Positions 22,584 through 34,681 of a DNA stretch of 64,000 bases are shown piece by piece. The stretch is taken from contig OX485807.1 in assembly GCA_950295325.1 (NCBI GenBank), forward strand, positions 5,212,501-5,276,500, given 5' to 3'. The stretch's first letter is position 1, and every line of letters starts with the position of its first letter. The notes under the pieces are model-generated. The model did no database searches. It had not been told where the DNA came from and was given only the letters and a program-made list of their open reading frames with translations. A program made the translations under genes and the position numbers. The DNA comes from Polytrichum commune. Lineage: Eukaryota; Streptophyta; Polytrichopsida; Polytrichales; Polytrichaceae.

Positions 22584-23177
22584 TGATTATCCCAATCAGT
22601 ATAGGAGGGCTAATAGTGTGTATGGGAACTTAGTGAAGGTGATGCTAAATTACTTTACGCTATGAGATTAGTGCCACCAAAAGATCTAGGAGGCAATGTT
22701 CATCCCGACACTATTCACCAAAAGTAATGGCATTATTCTTCTAAGCACTATTTAGTAAAATGCTATTCATAGTAGCATTGTTCACTGAACTTACTGACAC
22801 TATTCAAAATAAGTAGTACCAATAGAATAGTATTTATATGTGTATTCATACCAGCATCAGTTTCTTCCTATTATCTAAGTTTCTTCCCATAAGAATAAGA
22901 TAGTGGAGGCCCCTATGTGATGCTAAATATAAAAACAAAATCCAACCATAGGATTGAGTAATGTCATGTTGGCAAGCATGTGTTTGCATATTAAAAAAAT
23001 ATCACTCTACAAACACCTTAGAGAGCACACTAGTTTTCTTGAAATCTATGGTAAATGAGCATGTGTTCATGAATTAAGTATCACTTAGTAAAAAGTCCAA
23101 CCCTCGCTTATTTTGAGATTTGGCTAAATAGTAAGTGTTTCGGGAATTAGTACCACATGCACTAATTGGGATAATCA
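22584..23177. mobile_element. Non-autonomous inverted-repeat element related to the CHAT-intron MITE
   Basis: Ends read gattatcccaatcagta and the complement of tgattatcccaattagtg. Internal blocks match the 2470-2796 element (gtgaaggtgatgctaaa, agtgccaccaaaaga, gaaatctatggtaaatgagcat), and a further fragment of the family lies at about 50850-51045 (gcgtcagtttcttcctatt, agtggaggccc). Confidence 0.6.
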
Positions 23178-24060
23178 TTGTAGCACCCCCAAGACCAAAA
23201 GAAGGCCTATCTTACGTAAGAATGAGTATCATATTGTACTCTATTTTGTTAAAAAGGTTGAGATAGGCATCTAGCCCAAGGCAACCCTCCCATGCCCAAG
23301 CGTGCAAGAGACCATGGTTGCCTAGGATTGACTTAAGGCCACTTCACAAATGATATGAAAGGTCCGTGACCATTGCATTCTAAGGGCCGGTTTACATTAC
23401 GGTGGAGAAGGCCTCCGGTCGGTCAAGAATGCTTGGCCAAGACATGGTTATATGAGGCAAATGGTGGATGTGCCGGAGAAGAATTAAAGGCAATAAAATA
23501 TTTCTTAAGGAGTCTTGACCGGTTGAAGTCTAAACACCTAGAGGAGAAGTTTAGCGGAGAAGTCCACCGGTGAAGAGAAGTTCACCTAATGGTGAAGATT
23601 TTTTGTGATAAAAAACCATAATTTTCTACATTCACATTGTATCAAAAGATTTCAACAAGAATTATGTTCATAAGAATTGTGTAATATAATGTTCAATTTT
23701 ATTCAAAAGATAATGAAAATTGCCGAATTGCCAATTGTCAAGTTTGGCCCATGTAGGAAATAAATGTCTCCCTGGGTGTTTAAGAATGAAGAGGGGAAAA
23801 TCCATACACATTGGACAAAGCACTACTCTTTGGTATTATTTAAGACATGCTCTCCTCTTAATCATCCTCATCAATTTCTCTCTTATTATCTTTGATCTTC
23901 AATCATGGATAATCAAAGAAGAGAGATTTTGTGCTCTCTTATGATCTTTATGATTTTGAAGTATTTTATCGTTTCAACTATGGTGATACAAAAAACCATC
24001 ATGTATCACCATAATGCTTCAATTATGATGATGGCATATTTTTTGTTTGGGAGCAAGGAG

Positions 24061-24285
24061 AGGGTGGTGTAGAAATTTGACCGGCCAAGTGGATATGTGT
24101 CACAATTTCTTCTTGGATCATATAATGCAAAAATGTTCAAAGATCGTGTATGGGTGAGTAAGCCTACTTTTATTTATTTATGTCATTTGCTTGGACCCAT
24201 GTTGAGCAAGAAAGATAAAAAATTAAGACTTTGTATTCACCAAATTTTGTATTTTGTATTTACAAAATTAAGAAATTGTGAGTAA
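24061..24285 (+). pseudogene. PIF/Harbinger transposase N-terminal fragment
   Basis: The open frame 24097-24285 contains AKMFKDRVWVSKPTFIYLC and LGPMLSKKDKKLR. This resembles the start of Harbinger transposases (an F-R-V-S/K-TF-YL pattern, then P-L-KKD and a basic stretch). An in-frame stop lies upstream and the DDE core is missing. Position inside a TAA-flanked element supports the call, which rests on my recall of the family pattern. Confidence 0.6.
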
Positions 24286-24446
24286 CCAGCCATTGCGAAA
24301 AAAAATTGCACAAAAAAAATCGCTAAGGAGCTACTACAACAAAGAAAGAGAGAGAGAGAGAGAAGCTTGCCAACACCTTAGGTTTTGAAAAAAACTAGAT
24401 CTGAAATCTACGGTCCAGATCTGTTTTTGCAAATTAATTTTTTATT

Positions 24447-24530
24447 GAGTTGGGCTTCTCCGGAGGAGGAGTTTCTTGTCCGGCCTCAAGAGGCTGGACA
24501 AGAAACTCCTCCTCCGGAGAAGCCCAACTC
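24447..24530. repeat. Near-perfect hairpin, 40-bp arms and 4-base loop
   Basis: Arms 24447-24486 and 24491-24530 are reverse complements with one mismatch (a G-U pair in RNA); the loop is caag. The arms are GC-rich compared with the surroundings. Confidence 0.95.
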
Positions 24531-24718
24531 CAAAAAGTGCCGCCATGTAGGCGGCCATGTCATTTTATCATCCATGAGAAAAGTTCACCACCATTGTTTT
24601 CTTCACCTAGTGTAAACACCCACCGGTCAAGAGTTGCATTTTCGACCAATCACAATTGAGAAACGCCCTTTTTTTCATGACCGGTGGACTTCTCCACCGT
24701 AGTGTAAACCGGCCCTAA

Positions 24719-25494
24719 GATCTCTCATTGGTCAATAAATAAGGTCAACACCGTCCAAGTTCATGTCACACTAGAAGGTGAAGGCCTAAGGATGCAAAGA
24801 AATTATCAATGAAAAGTCTACATGAATTCTTACATGGCATATTATAAATAATGTTTCATGATTTGCCAGAATTTGCATCAGGCCCACCTCCAAGAGGTAG
24901 GCCCGACATAAATTCATGCAAACCATGTCAATGATGCGGCCTTTGGATGAGAATCAAGGACCCTCACAATTACGTGGTCACGGCCCTTGGCTCATGTGTG
25001 AAGTGGTCAATCCAAAAGTAATGTGTTTCCTAGGTATCTTAGGTATGAACTTTACACATACATTAGCAAGTCAAAATAACTCAAGAACATTATAACACCT
25101 CCAAATAGCTAGACATAACAAAATCATGAACAATGTAGTATCGCCATGCATCTATAACAGCAAGGCACATAAGAAGGCATCCTTACACAAAATTATCTTG
25201 ACATGAACGGACCTTTCGGTCTTCCAACAGAAATGCTTATACATACCACACATACTAGTTTGAACTTTATAAAAGATTTATAGTGTATATAAAAACATAT
25301 CCAATAAACAACCCACTTTCACACACCTATCGCAATATGCTCATTAGGAAGATAGTATTATTACTATGCTTATCAAATATCTTTCACATAATATTGTTTC
25401 AACGAGGACTTTCATATATGTTAAACTTTCTTTTTTGGAGCTATTCTCACAAATTACAAGAAATCACTTACTTCAATACAATTCAGAATATGGT
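24719..25494. other. Spacer without recognisable gene
   Basis: AT-rich sequence with no domain-bearing frame, TIR pair or RNA gene that I can support. Confidence 0.45.
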
Positions 25495-25672
25495 CCGAGA
25501 TGACCTTAAACTACCGGATGATGGTGGAGAGATACCCAAATCTTAAGGAAGAGGTTGGCGGTTTGAATCCCGGCTATGAAATCTCCTCTCTACTTGACGG
25601 AAAACTTGCCAGGTGGTCAATTGCATCTTGTGCTTTGGCGTTGGCCTGTCGGCCTTCTGTCTCAAAAAAAAA
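25495..25672 (+). mobile_element. Possible tRNA-derived SINE
   Basis: ggcggtttgaatcccggc (about 25557-25574) resembles an RNA polymerase III B box, and a box-A-like stretch (tggtggagagata) lies about 40 bases upstream. The unit ends with ctgtctc followed by an A run and an AT repeat, like a retroposed tail. No target duplication was found. Confidence 0.35.
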
Positions 25673-25677
25673 AATAG

Positions 25678-25699
25678 TATATATATATATATATATATA
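25678..25699. repeat. AT microsatellite
   Basis: About eleven AT units just after the A-rich tail of the possible SINE. Similar AT runs lie at 28500-28522, 51364-51390 and about 56016-56041. Confidence 0.85.
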
Positions 25700-25739
25700 C
25701 TATTCAGAATAAATCTATTAAAAAATCATAGTAATAATT

Positions 25740-27319
25740 ACTAGTGGTAGAGTGCTCCTTTTGTGGAGGTGAAATCCTTGTTGAGTGGAATTGAAAAGTT
25801 AGTAAATATGGATGAAAAATTAGGTCTGGCTACTGCTGGGAAAAAGATAGTAGGTACACTAAATATGATATTTGGCGTCACATGGTATTTAATCTCACTA
25901 TGGGAAGTTTTCGCATGACACTTCTTATGAAAGAGTGAACAAATAGTGTCATAGATGATGGATGGGTTCATCCATTGGCCAAAACGCTACCTTTTCTTGT
26001 CAACAACTTGTGATGAAACATTGTCATGGATGATTGAAATTCGGATGAAATATCACTTGGTAGGTGACAGTAATTGCAACACTTTTACTCTATAATCCCC
26101 CAAATAAATTTACAAGGAATAACAAATAATGTTGGGTTAAGATTTAGTGTTGATGACACTATACCGAGGTTTACAATTAGTATTGAGCAAGACGATTAGA
26201 ATTGGTGACACTAAAATGTCATGTTTAGCGTAGTTCATTGTTTTCTTCTTCCCATACGGCACAAATCAGATTTGAAAATGTGAAGCAATTTTGAAAGCTT
26301 TGTATAAAGTTCCACTTTTGCTCATGGTTGCCCATGTCTCATGCGGCTTTCTTCTTCTTTTTTCCTTGAAAGGTGTGCAAGAAAGTTTTTGTCACTCAAT
26401 AGGTATTCGAGAAGCAACTCAAAACTTTAAGCAACACAAGTCATTAAATTGCACCACGATAGGAAAGTGTTGTAGATGTTCTTTTGAGATATTCATTGAG
26501 ATGAAATCAAAGCTTTCACTCAATAATTGAAGTGTTTAGGCCTAAACATGTTGATTATGATCACCAAGAGAAATCTTGTTGCCCCCTATCATTCAAAACG
26601 ACATAATTCAGTCTATGTGGCAATCATTTTGCTACTGAACGACTCTATGATTTCAACCAACCATTGGAACCTTGGACACATTGTAACGGATGGTTGTTGG
26701 TGACAAAACGCCATGTCACCATTTTATGGACATGGCTGCATTTTTAATTTTAATTTTAATTTTTGCCAAAGGCCACTTTTGGGAGGGCATGTGTTAACAA
26801 ACTACCACCGCTATATATAGGGATATATGCCTTTAATGTTTTTGAAAGAAATTGGAATGATTTGAAGAGTTAATGAAGAGAATAAGCTTGGCTAAATCTA
26901 AAGCTTTCACCTAGTAAGGAATGGAGGGTTTAAAGATCAAGAACTTCACACTTGGTAGGTTATCGACTCTTCATAACTAAACACCTATATCACAAGGTGC
27001 TTCTTGGTTCAGCTACTATGCTTGGAAAAATAATAAAGAAAAATAAATAAATGTTTTTTTTGGTTTTTTGGATGTTGTTGACATCCTACTTTTATATATA
27101 GATATTTATTATGGCACATTGAATATATGCATTGAATATTCTTCAATGAACATTGGTGTTAATGCTCCAATTAATGATGAGTTTATGACATGTATCGATA
27201 CAACCAGTGATGGAAGACTACATGAATTGTTTGCACACAAAAAACCTTTACAAAAAGGAGTTATATTTACTAAATCTTCTACCACTGTAGGGGTATGTGC
27301 ACTGGACATCTTCTGGTGC
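25740..27319. other. Spacer without recognisable gene
   Basis: Short open frames only. Motifs of the CACTAAAT type (for example near 25856 and 26208) hint at decayed MITEs, but borders are unclear. Confidence 0.45.
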
Positions 27320-27322
27320 TAA

Positions 27323-30237
27323 GGGCTGGTTTACACCATGGACCAGGAGGTCGTCCCAGGGCGTTGTAAGAGCGTTGATTGGTTGTTGAACTTGTCCTAA
27401 GACCACTTTAGTTTACACCAAGAAAAGAATTGCAAAGTGACCATGGAGGTCGTGGTCTCCAAAATACATATTTTGAGACCTAATAAATGCACAGACATGG
27501 TCCAACGGGTTTGCGGTGAAAGAGGCAAGAAAAATGGTTTAGTTGGAAAAGGCAGGGACCCATGGCAAAAATATGCCGTATTAATCAATTTTAATGAAAT
27601 GTTTTTTGGGGAGTTGTGCATGATATGGCGGTTGCCTTCTATTACATAATAACATTATAATTGTATAACTAGTATAACGTCTAAACCCCAAAAACCAGTA
27701 AAACATTAAATTAAATTAAACCAATAGAATGTTACATTAAATTTAATTGAACTATAATAATATTAAATAACATAAAAGAGTGAAAGATTAAATTATACTA
27801 TAATCATAGAATAATAAAAAATTAAATTAACTAAATTTTTTATATAAGGTTGTTACATTCAACAAACTCTCATTTGTCTTCTGAACCTGTCGTGGCATAG
27901 TTTGTGTAATAGCATGTCAATTTTTTGGGCAACAATAAAGGGATTTATTATTGATGAAGAGTCACGTATAGAATCACAAAGAGAGTGTTCCCATAATTCA
28001 CAAAAGATGAACGACATGAGAACTCCAATTTTTAGGAGTAATCAATCCTCAATTTCTCAAATGTTGTATGGTTCTAATATACTCCTCTTTCTTTCTACTG
28101 CATTTCATCCTCGCCAATAATACCAATGTTTAATTTTTTGTAAGGTCAACACATGGAGAAACATCCTAAAGTTGGCATATTCTAAATATTCGAATCAACA
28201 ACAACAAAAATAACAATAATAACAGAAACAACAACAACAACAACAACAACATATGTTTATAAAAAAAAAAGAATGCAAATAACAAAAGAAAAACGAAGAT
28301 GACGAAGAAAAAGAATATATTATTGAGGTTGGTGAATCCGAAGAAAAGAAGAAAAAAAGACAACGATTAAGTGGAGGAACTTTGAAGTGCATCACCTCAT
28401 TACAATTCAAGACAAGATGGACGAAAAAATTGCTAAAACAACAAACAACTAAGGTAATTTTTGTAACATAAATAAAATCCAAAAAACATCAATAATTTTG
28501 TATATATATATATATATATATATTTATACAAAAAAGAAGATTGGATGAGAACGAATGCGGATGTATGCCTTAGCCGTATAGGCCCTATAGTCCCCTCCTC
28601 CAAAACGGTTTTGGGCGCTGCCACAGGAGGGCTTTAGGATTCGTATTCTACCTATATTGGCTTGCACACGCATTAGTTTCAAATCCATGTCAATTCCCTT
28701 CAAAACACCACCGGCCACGTCGGTTTGCCACTAATGTCCAAGGCATTCTACAAGACCACGCGCAAGTTCAATGTCTATTTGCGTAGGCACCATATTGTAG
28801 AAATGAATTCAAATAGAAAACAACTTCGGTGGCAGGCATAGTTGCAATGTTTGTTTGCAGAAAAAACTCTAGCATAACACATGCGCATAGGGCTCATAGC
28901 TTAGCATGATGATTCCATGGGGTAACATTTCATCTATCCACCAACATAACCCACCCACATAAAAGGCCAACTTTCATCCATGCCTCTGTTGTCATTGTAC
29001 TTACTCTTTTTTAATCTTCAATCGGACGCTTTATCTCGAACAGTATATTATATCCAAAAAACCTAAGTTGGATATTCACATAGAACCTTATATTAGTTAT
29101 AATCCAATATATATAAAAATTATCCATCATATATCACCTTTAGAAAAAATTAACAATTTAGGTACAAGTTCATTGCGGGAAGAATGTTGTTTCGGGAGTG
29201 CACACCCAACTCATGGTAGTTCCACCACCATGTTTCACTGTTTGTTGAACATGTTGCGGTTGTCCAGGCTCTCCATCTATTATTCAACACCATGACCTAC
29301 CATCGGAATTAAACATGTTTATATTCGTCTCATCACTGAAAAAACGCATTTCCAATCATGAACGGTCCAATTTGCATACCTGTGAGCAATCCTCACATTT
29401 GCATGTACATGTCTTCTTGTCAACAACGGCTTCTTCTGTTGCACATGTGCAGCAAAACCTTCCCATCGCAAAGCAGGTCTCACAGTTACATCAGACACAT
29501 TTTTACCTGATTCATTTCAAATCTCTGCTGCCACCTTTGATGCAACTCCCAAACGCCTTACCGTAAGCAAGGTGACACATCTCTGCCTCTCTTTCGCAGT
29601 AAGGTGTCTTGGGCGCCCTCCTTTTTGCCTTTCAAGCTCCCCCACGATCTCCTTTCTAAGCCTAACTACCCAAGATTGAGTCATCCCAATCGCATCCGCA
29701 ACTTTTCGTGTTGAATTGCCATTCCGAAGTTGCTCCAACTCTTGGAGCTTTTGCGATGCAGATGAACGAGGCATATAGAAGCAATTGCACGAATGCTCAC
29801 TACTACACAATCTCCAATTGCAGAGCGTCGCAATGCACTAATGATCTAACGAAATTGACCACAAATCAATATGCAAATGAAAATTGAAGTTTGGCTGGTG
29901 GCTCCAAACAAAACTGAGTATGTGAACCCTAGCCGCTTTGACATGGCTATTGCCAAAAACCCTACTATTTTTTTCAATATTATTTTTACATACATGAAGA
30001 AGACTACTTTGTACACATATTTTGCTTAATTACTTCGATGATATCAAATTTCAATCGCCAGAGATTGCTTGCCGAAATTGAAGTACTCAGTTTTGTTCGT
30101 CACTGTAATGAGGGGCTCAAAGCTTTTGTAAATTGATTTTTAGAGATTGGACCATGAAGGATGGACCATCAAGTCAGACCATGGAAAACGGCCATCTTCC
30201 ATGGTCTAAAGTCATGGTCCATGATGTAAAGCGGCCC
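27323..30237. mobile_element. 2.9-kb Harbinger-ended element of family A
   Basis: It starts GGGCTGGTTTACACCATGG and ends with the complement of GGGCCGCTTTACATCATGG, flanked by TAA (27320-27322 and 30238-30240). The first 300 bases match the other family A copies (ttgattggttgttgaactt, aaatgcacagacatggtcc). The long interior is AT-rich and holds an AAC-type microsatellite (about 28196-28250), an AT run and a dead Tc1/mariner transposase, so it is probably a composite of later insertions. Confidence 0.7.
29160..29776 (-). pseudogene. Tc1/mariner-type transposase remnant
   Basis: On the minus strand the frame from the ATG near 29773 gives a helix-turn-helix region (STRKVADAIGMTQSWVVRL) and KGGRPRHLTAKERQR, typical of Tc1-type DNA-binding domains. 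Further on, in shifted frames, come HANVRIAHRYANWTVHDWK, FSDETNINMFNSDGRSW and VKHGGGTTMSW, which match the Tc1 block around the second catalytic Asp. A one-base slip in a T run and stop codons break it. I did not find the third catalytic region. Confidence 0.8.
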
Positions 30238-30269
30238 TAAGTCAATATGTTGGTCATAGTTTTTTTTTA

Positions 30270-31460
30270 TACAGAAGTGTACGGTCTAACCTCGTTAATA
30301 TGGCACTCGTTTATACGACACCCTTGATATTACGACACAATTTTGTGAGACCAAAGTTTTTAGTTCAAAATTCCCTCTTTTATACGACTACGACACTCAA
30401 TAATGAGACATTTGGAATCTCCGTTTTGTCATAATATTAAAGAGGTAGTTAATGCTAAAACTCCTTTCATCTATGTTATGTACATCTAAAATACATCTAT
30501 TTTCATTTGGGAACTACTTGGGAACGTCACTTGTCATTGGAAACTTCATGATAATTAGGGTTACTAATGTAGAATGGACATGGTTAGGGTTAGAGTGGCC
30601 TCCTGCCTGGTATGTTGCCTTGTACACAGGTGATATAGTATCATCGGTATCTTGATGCTAAATGTCATACATCGTTATTGTCTAGTTTCTTATTAACAAA
30701 CTCTTTATATTTTGTTGTTAATGAAATCATTAGTTTTCAATTGTTAGTAGGGAATTCACATAAGATGACAGCTGCTAACTCGGGTAGGCAACACCAAAGA
30801 TCTTTGGACTCCTATTTCAAGAGTTCTTTAGAATATTTATATTTGCTTGGAGTTAGAAGTTATTATTTCATACCATCTATCATAACATGAAGTAGCAAGC
30901 CTGGACTGACCTTCTCAAAAGAGCAAAGGTAGCACTAAGTTTGAGGTCTTACTTAGGCTATTTTTAATCTATTTGGATAGTTACTTTCAATGCTTAGAAT
31001 TAATTATGTTGGTTTCTAGGACAAAACTAATGCCAAGTGGTGATAAAGGTTCTAATCTAGGCTAAATTACGATCTAAACAAATCTAAATAGCTATAAAGC
31101 AACGGAAAAGTTGGTGAGGTCAAAAGGTAGTTGCATTTTTTGGAAAAGTCTCCTAACATCCGTATTGGAAACCTCCTTGAAGCTTTTATATTTGATTAAT
31201 TATCCATTCATTCACCCTTGCTTTGCAAGCTTTTCCCTTCTTGTTGAGGTAAATTTGTGGGTACTTGAAGGATACCCTCCTAGCATTGGTACTTAATGTT
31301 ATGATATTGCTTAAACTCGTTATACATATTTTTAAGCTCATATTACTTATGTTTTCGTATTCCCTCAATAATACGACAACTTTACGCCATTTGCCATATT
31401 AATGAGAAGACAACACCTCAATAATACGACGTTTTGTGTTTCCCAAACGTGTCATACAAA
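30270..31460. mobile_element. Possible pogo/Tigger-like element
   Basis: The left part (30278-30400) reads ctaacctcgttaatatgg followed by several tatacgac-like words. The right part (31360-31460) has the same words in inverted orientation (aataatacgac, attaatgag, agaggga). pogo-group TIRs have a similar CTCG-TTAT-CGA pattern. The exact ends do not match and there is no transposase, so this is tentative. Confidence 0.3.
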
Positions 31461-31567
31461 AGAGGGAGAACAATAGCATCAAAATAATTGCAAGATAAAT
31501 GCAACATATATGCCGAAACCCATGCGTCATGTTTGTCAAAATTGGTTGTTCTTGTTTGTACTACTAG

Positions 31568-32657
31568 GGGCCGGTTTACACTATGGACCATGAAGTTGGA
31601 CCAAGGCTCTGCAAAGCAATTGATTGGCTGCTGAAGTTGTCCCGGGACAACTTCGGTTTACACTAAGGAAAAATTTAAATATTTTGGGGACCATGAAGGT
31701 CGAGGTCCCCAAAATATAAATTTTAAGGCCTAATAAATGCACTAACATGGTCCAACGGGTTTTATGGTGAGAGAGGCAAGAGAGGTGGCTTGGTAGGAAA
31801 AGGTAAGGGCCCATGTCAGAGAAATGCATTTTAATAGATCCTTAATGAATCTACCATCTATGTGCCTTAATCATATCATAGCCCATGAGACATACCTTTG
31901 CTACCTTGCCCTATTCCTTAATCCGGCTCCCACATGTTTCACCAAACAACTTGGGAGATCTAAAACTCAAGAATTTGAGTGCATATTTTTTTTTTTTTTC
32001 TATATCAACTGCAATGTTTGGAATTTGGGGGCTTGTAATATACCGCTTGGTATATTACACACCCCAAAATGTTTTAAAATTACAGTTGCAAAACAAAAAA
32101 CAAAAATTTGTAGTCGTTTAATGACTATAGATTAGGGTGGTCAAAAGAACCACAATGAGAAATCTTCTAACATTAATTATCAAAGAATTGAACTTTAGTG
32201 TTGAGCAAGGTAGGGTGTTAACAACATTAAATATAATCAAACACTAAATATCCTATTTAGTGTAGTGACAACACAAGGTACATGTCACATGTAAATTACA
32301 TGTCACATGTACAAATTAAATCGCTCATTTTTTTTGTAAAATTTGTTGTGAGAAGATTTGCAAGCCACATCTTCGACACATTTAACAAGAAGTGAAGACA
32401 AGTGAAGCCCAATAGAGGACAAGAGAATGGTCAAACTTGATTTTTTTTGAAAATGGGCATGTATTAAAAAAATCAACACCTTCACTTTTTGGTGCATGGT
32501 CAATGGTCATTCTTCTTGGTCCACATTTGATTTACACCTAGTAAGGGTCCCAAGGCTCTTAAAACTAATTTTTTATGAAGTCGGACCATGAAGTCGGACC
32601 ATTGACAAAGTCCATCTTCCATGGTCCGACTTTATGGTCCATAGTGTAAATTGGCCC
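31568..32657. mobile_element. Family A Tourist-like element
   Basis: Left end GGGCCGGTTTACACTATGG; right end is the complement of GGGCCAATTTACACTATGG. The right flank is TAA (32658-32660); the left flank reads TAG, one base off. Both ends and internal blocks match 13452-14039. A foreign segment of CACTA-like palindromic type lies inside (32168-32263). Confidence 0.75.
32168..32263. mobile_element. Small CACTAAAT-palindrome element, copy F1
   Basis: It matches 46817-46914 in inverted orientation (gataattagtgtt-like block, ctctgctcaacacta-like block, tgtttgatta-like block). It ends in the palindrome acactaaatatcc/tatttagtgt. Confidence 0.55.
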
Positions 32658-32850
32658 TAAGAAGGTATTGTGCCCAACTTTGACATTCGCTTATTAATTA
32701 AAAAATTTCAAACCTCATGTATTTGGCAGTGGACCCAACTAAGCTTCCGGCCATCATTCCACCCCCAAATGTTTTTCATCCTGTGCAAAACCCCAACCGG
32801 CTTGCCAAGTGAGGAAGAAACCAAATAAATATGGTCACTTATACGCCTAA

Positions 32851-33135
32851 GGGTGGGTTTCCATGTAGGTCACTCGTTCACTAGATTCTAGATAATAGTG
32901 GGTTGGAGGTGTTCTCATGTAGATAAACAAAAGTGATTAATCAACCACATTCTTGTTGCCTTCTAGAATGTGAAGGGCCATGGCCATGGGACGCTAGACT
33001 TTTGTAAGCTCACTAACCACTTGAAATAACAATAACTACTTGGCACATATGAACGCTTCTCCACCAAATTTCATCTACATTTGTCTTTACTCCCACCAGA
33101 ATTTGGTGGGTGAGTGGCCTACATGGAAACTTGCC
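32851..33135. mobile_element. Inverted-repeat MITE, family H
   Basis: The left arm gggtgggtttccatgtaggt plus cactc and the right arm gagtggcctacatggaaac are reverse complements with few changes, about 285 bp apart. TAA precedes the left end; the right flank is ttg, so the duplication is not clear. Confidence 0.65.
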
Positions 33136-34681
33136 TTGGGTACATTGATTGTGATATATAGTGTGGGCAACAATGAACATCATCACACATGAAAATAATG
33201 TGCAATCATGTCTATACTTGTCATGTGGACCCCGTCACATGTCCACATCCATCCTTTCTCTAGGTTGAAAGTCTTTCAAATGCACAATATTTTCAATCCT
33301 AAAGAATTATTGTAACTTATAACATGGACCTCTACCAATTAATATTGTGGATTGATAAATAGTGTGTACCCACAATGTTATCCTCAATGTTCTTATTGTG
33401 GAGACAAGCTCCCTACCATGTTTATGGCAAACACTATGGGCATACTTATAGTGTGGCCCCACAATATGCACCATCACTCACTGGAATAGCGTGGAAATTT
33501 ATACTTAAGGGAATTGTTTTTGCATCAATCTCTCCACAGACCTGTCCTACCCAAGCAACTCCGATTAAAACTATATTATCTTGTAAAGTACGAAAATTTA
33601 TGAAAATGTTATTTTTGGACAACAACATCAAATAAGGAAATTTGGGGAAAATGGCAAGTTTCGATTTTGTTGAAGTTTAGTGTTGGAAGAAAATGAATAT
33701 TCTAATCTCAGATTCAAGACTGCCCAAGCACGACATGCATAGATTAAATCTCACTTTGTTGGGAGTCTTTTGCGTGCACATTGTTTTCCATCCAATAGAA
33801 GTATCAAAACCTACAACGTAAACCTCCGATATTTTGGAGTATAGTGTGCATCCACAATAACATTGCCAATGGTTTTAGTGTTCATTTTCCTCCTTTACAA
33901 TGTGGTCCACAATATTTACCATAAATGATGTAGTGTCTGCCACAATATTTACCATAATCAATGTAGTTAAATACCTCATCAAACATGACGGCGACATCAA
34001 CTGCTAAGAGAATGTTCACGCATTATACACCAAACATTAACACAAAAGGGTGCAAATTCTAGAAATGTTACATATGTCCTGCACATTCACTCTACATTCA
34101 CTCTACATTCACTCTGTAGATATTGTGGGTCCCATGATCAACACTAATATCTTACAATACACAAGGCTTTACATAGATGTCGTTGAAGCTAAGATCCTAT
34201 TTGTTTAGAGATTGTGAGGTACTAAAAGTTGACACCCTAAGAATGGAGTTGGAAGTCACCACTCTAGCAATTAAATATTGTGGCAGAAGGCTTTAGAGGG
34301 ATGAGAACACCTCTAAATTGGTGATAATGAGAACCCGTGAATGCATGTTTTGTAAGAATTCCCCTCTAAATTGGTGGGGTCTATATTGATAACATGCGCT
34401 AAGCCCAAAGCTCCAACTTACTCTCGGTATAAATTGCTGAGCAATGTACAGTTGCAGTTAAAATATGTTACACTCAACCACATGCGTCTGATGTCCCAAT
34501 TGGATCACCCTCGTTTCCTGGTACATTCATTAAGGTGCTGATCTACCATCACTTTCACTACGACTACCGCATTTAGTTTCTCGAGTGTGGACCAGTATAA
34601 GGTGCTGCTGATCGCAAAGTAGACCAAAAACTAACGACGATTAACTTAGAACATGAAATTGGTGTGGCTGTACAAACAGGT
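33136..34681. other. Spacer downstream of the potassium transporter
   Basis: It includes the 3' UTR of the minus-strand transporter near 34.68 kb. Repeated words such as atagtgtg and ccacaat suggest decayed repeats, but no element can be bounded. Confidence 0.4.

Larger units (their letters stand above)
23384..24715. mobile_element. PIF/Harbinger-type element, family B
   Basis: 1332 bp flanked by TAA (23381-23383 and 24716-24718). TIRs start GGGCCGGTTTACA and continue as TTACGGTGGAGAAG at the left, with the right end the complement of GGGCCGGTTTACACTACGG and then TGGAGAAG. It contains a transposase remnant and a very regular 84-bp hairpin. Confidence 0.85.

Noticed and set aside
25495-25672. 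A tRNA gene
   Set aside because: Only a B-box-like word is present; no cloverleaf or acceptor stem can be drawn. Kept only as a possible SINE.
28166-28482. Minus-strand frames rich in Cys, Phe and Leu
   Set aside because: They read through an AAC-type microsatellite and A-rich tracts.
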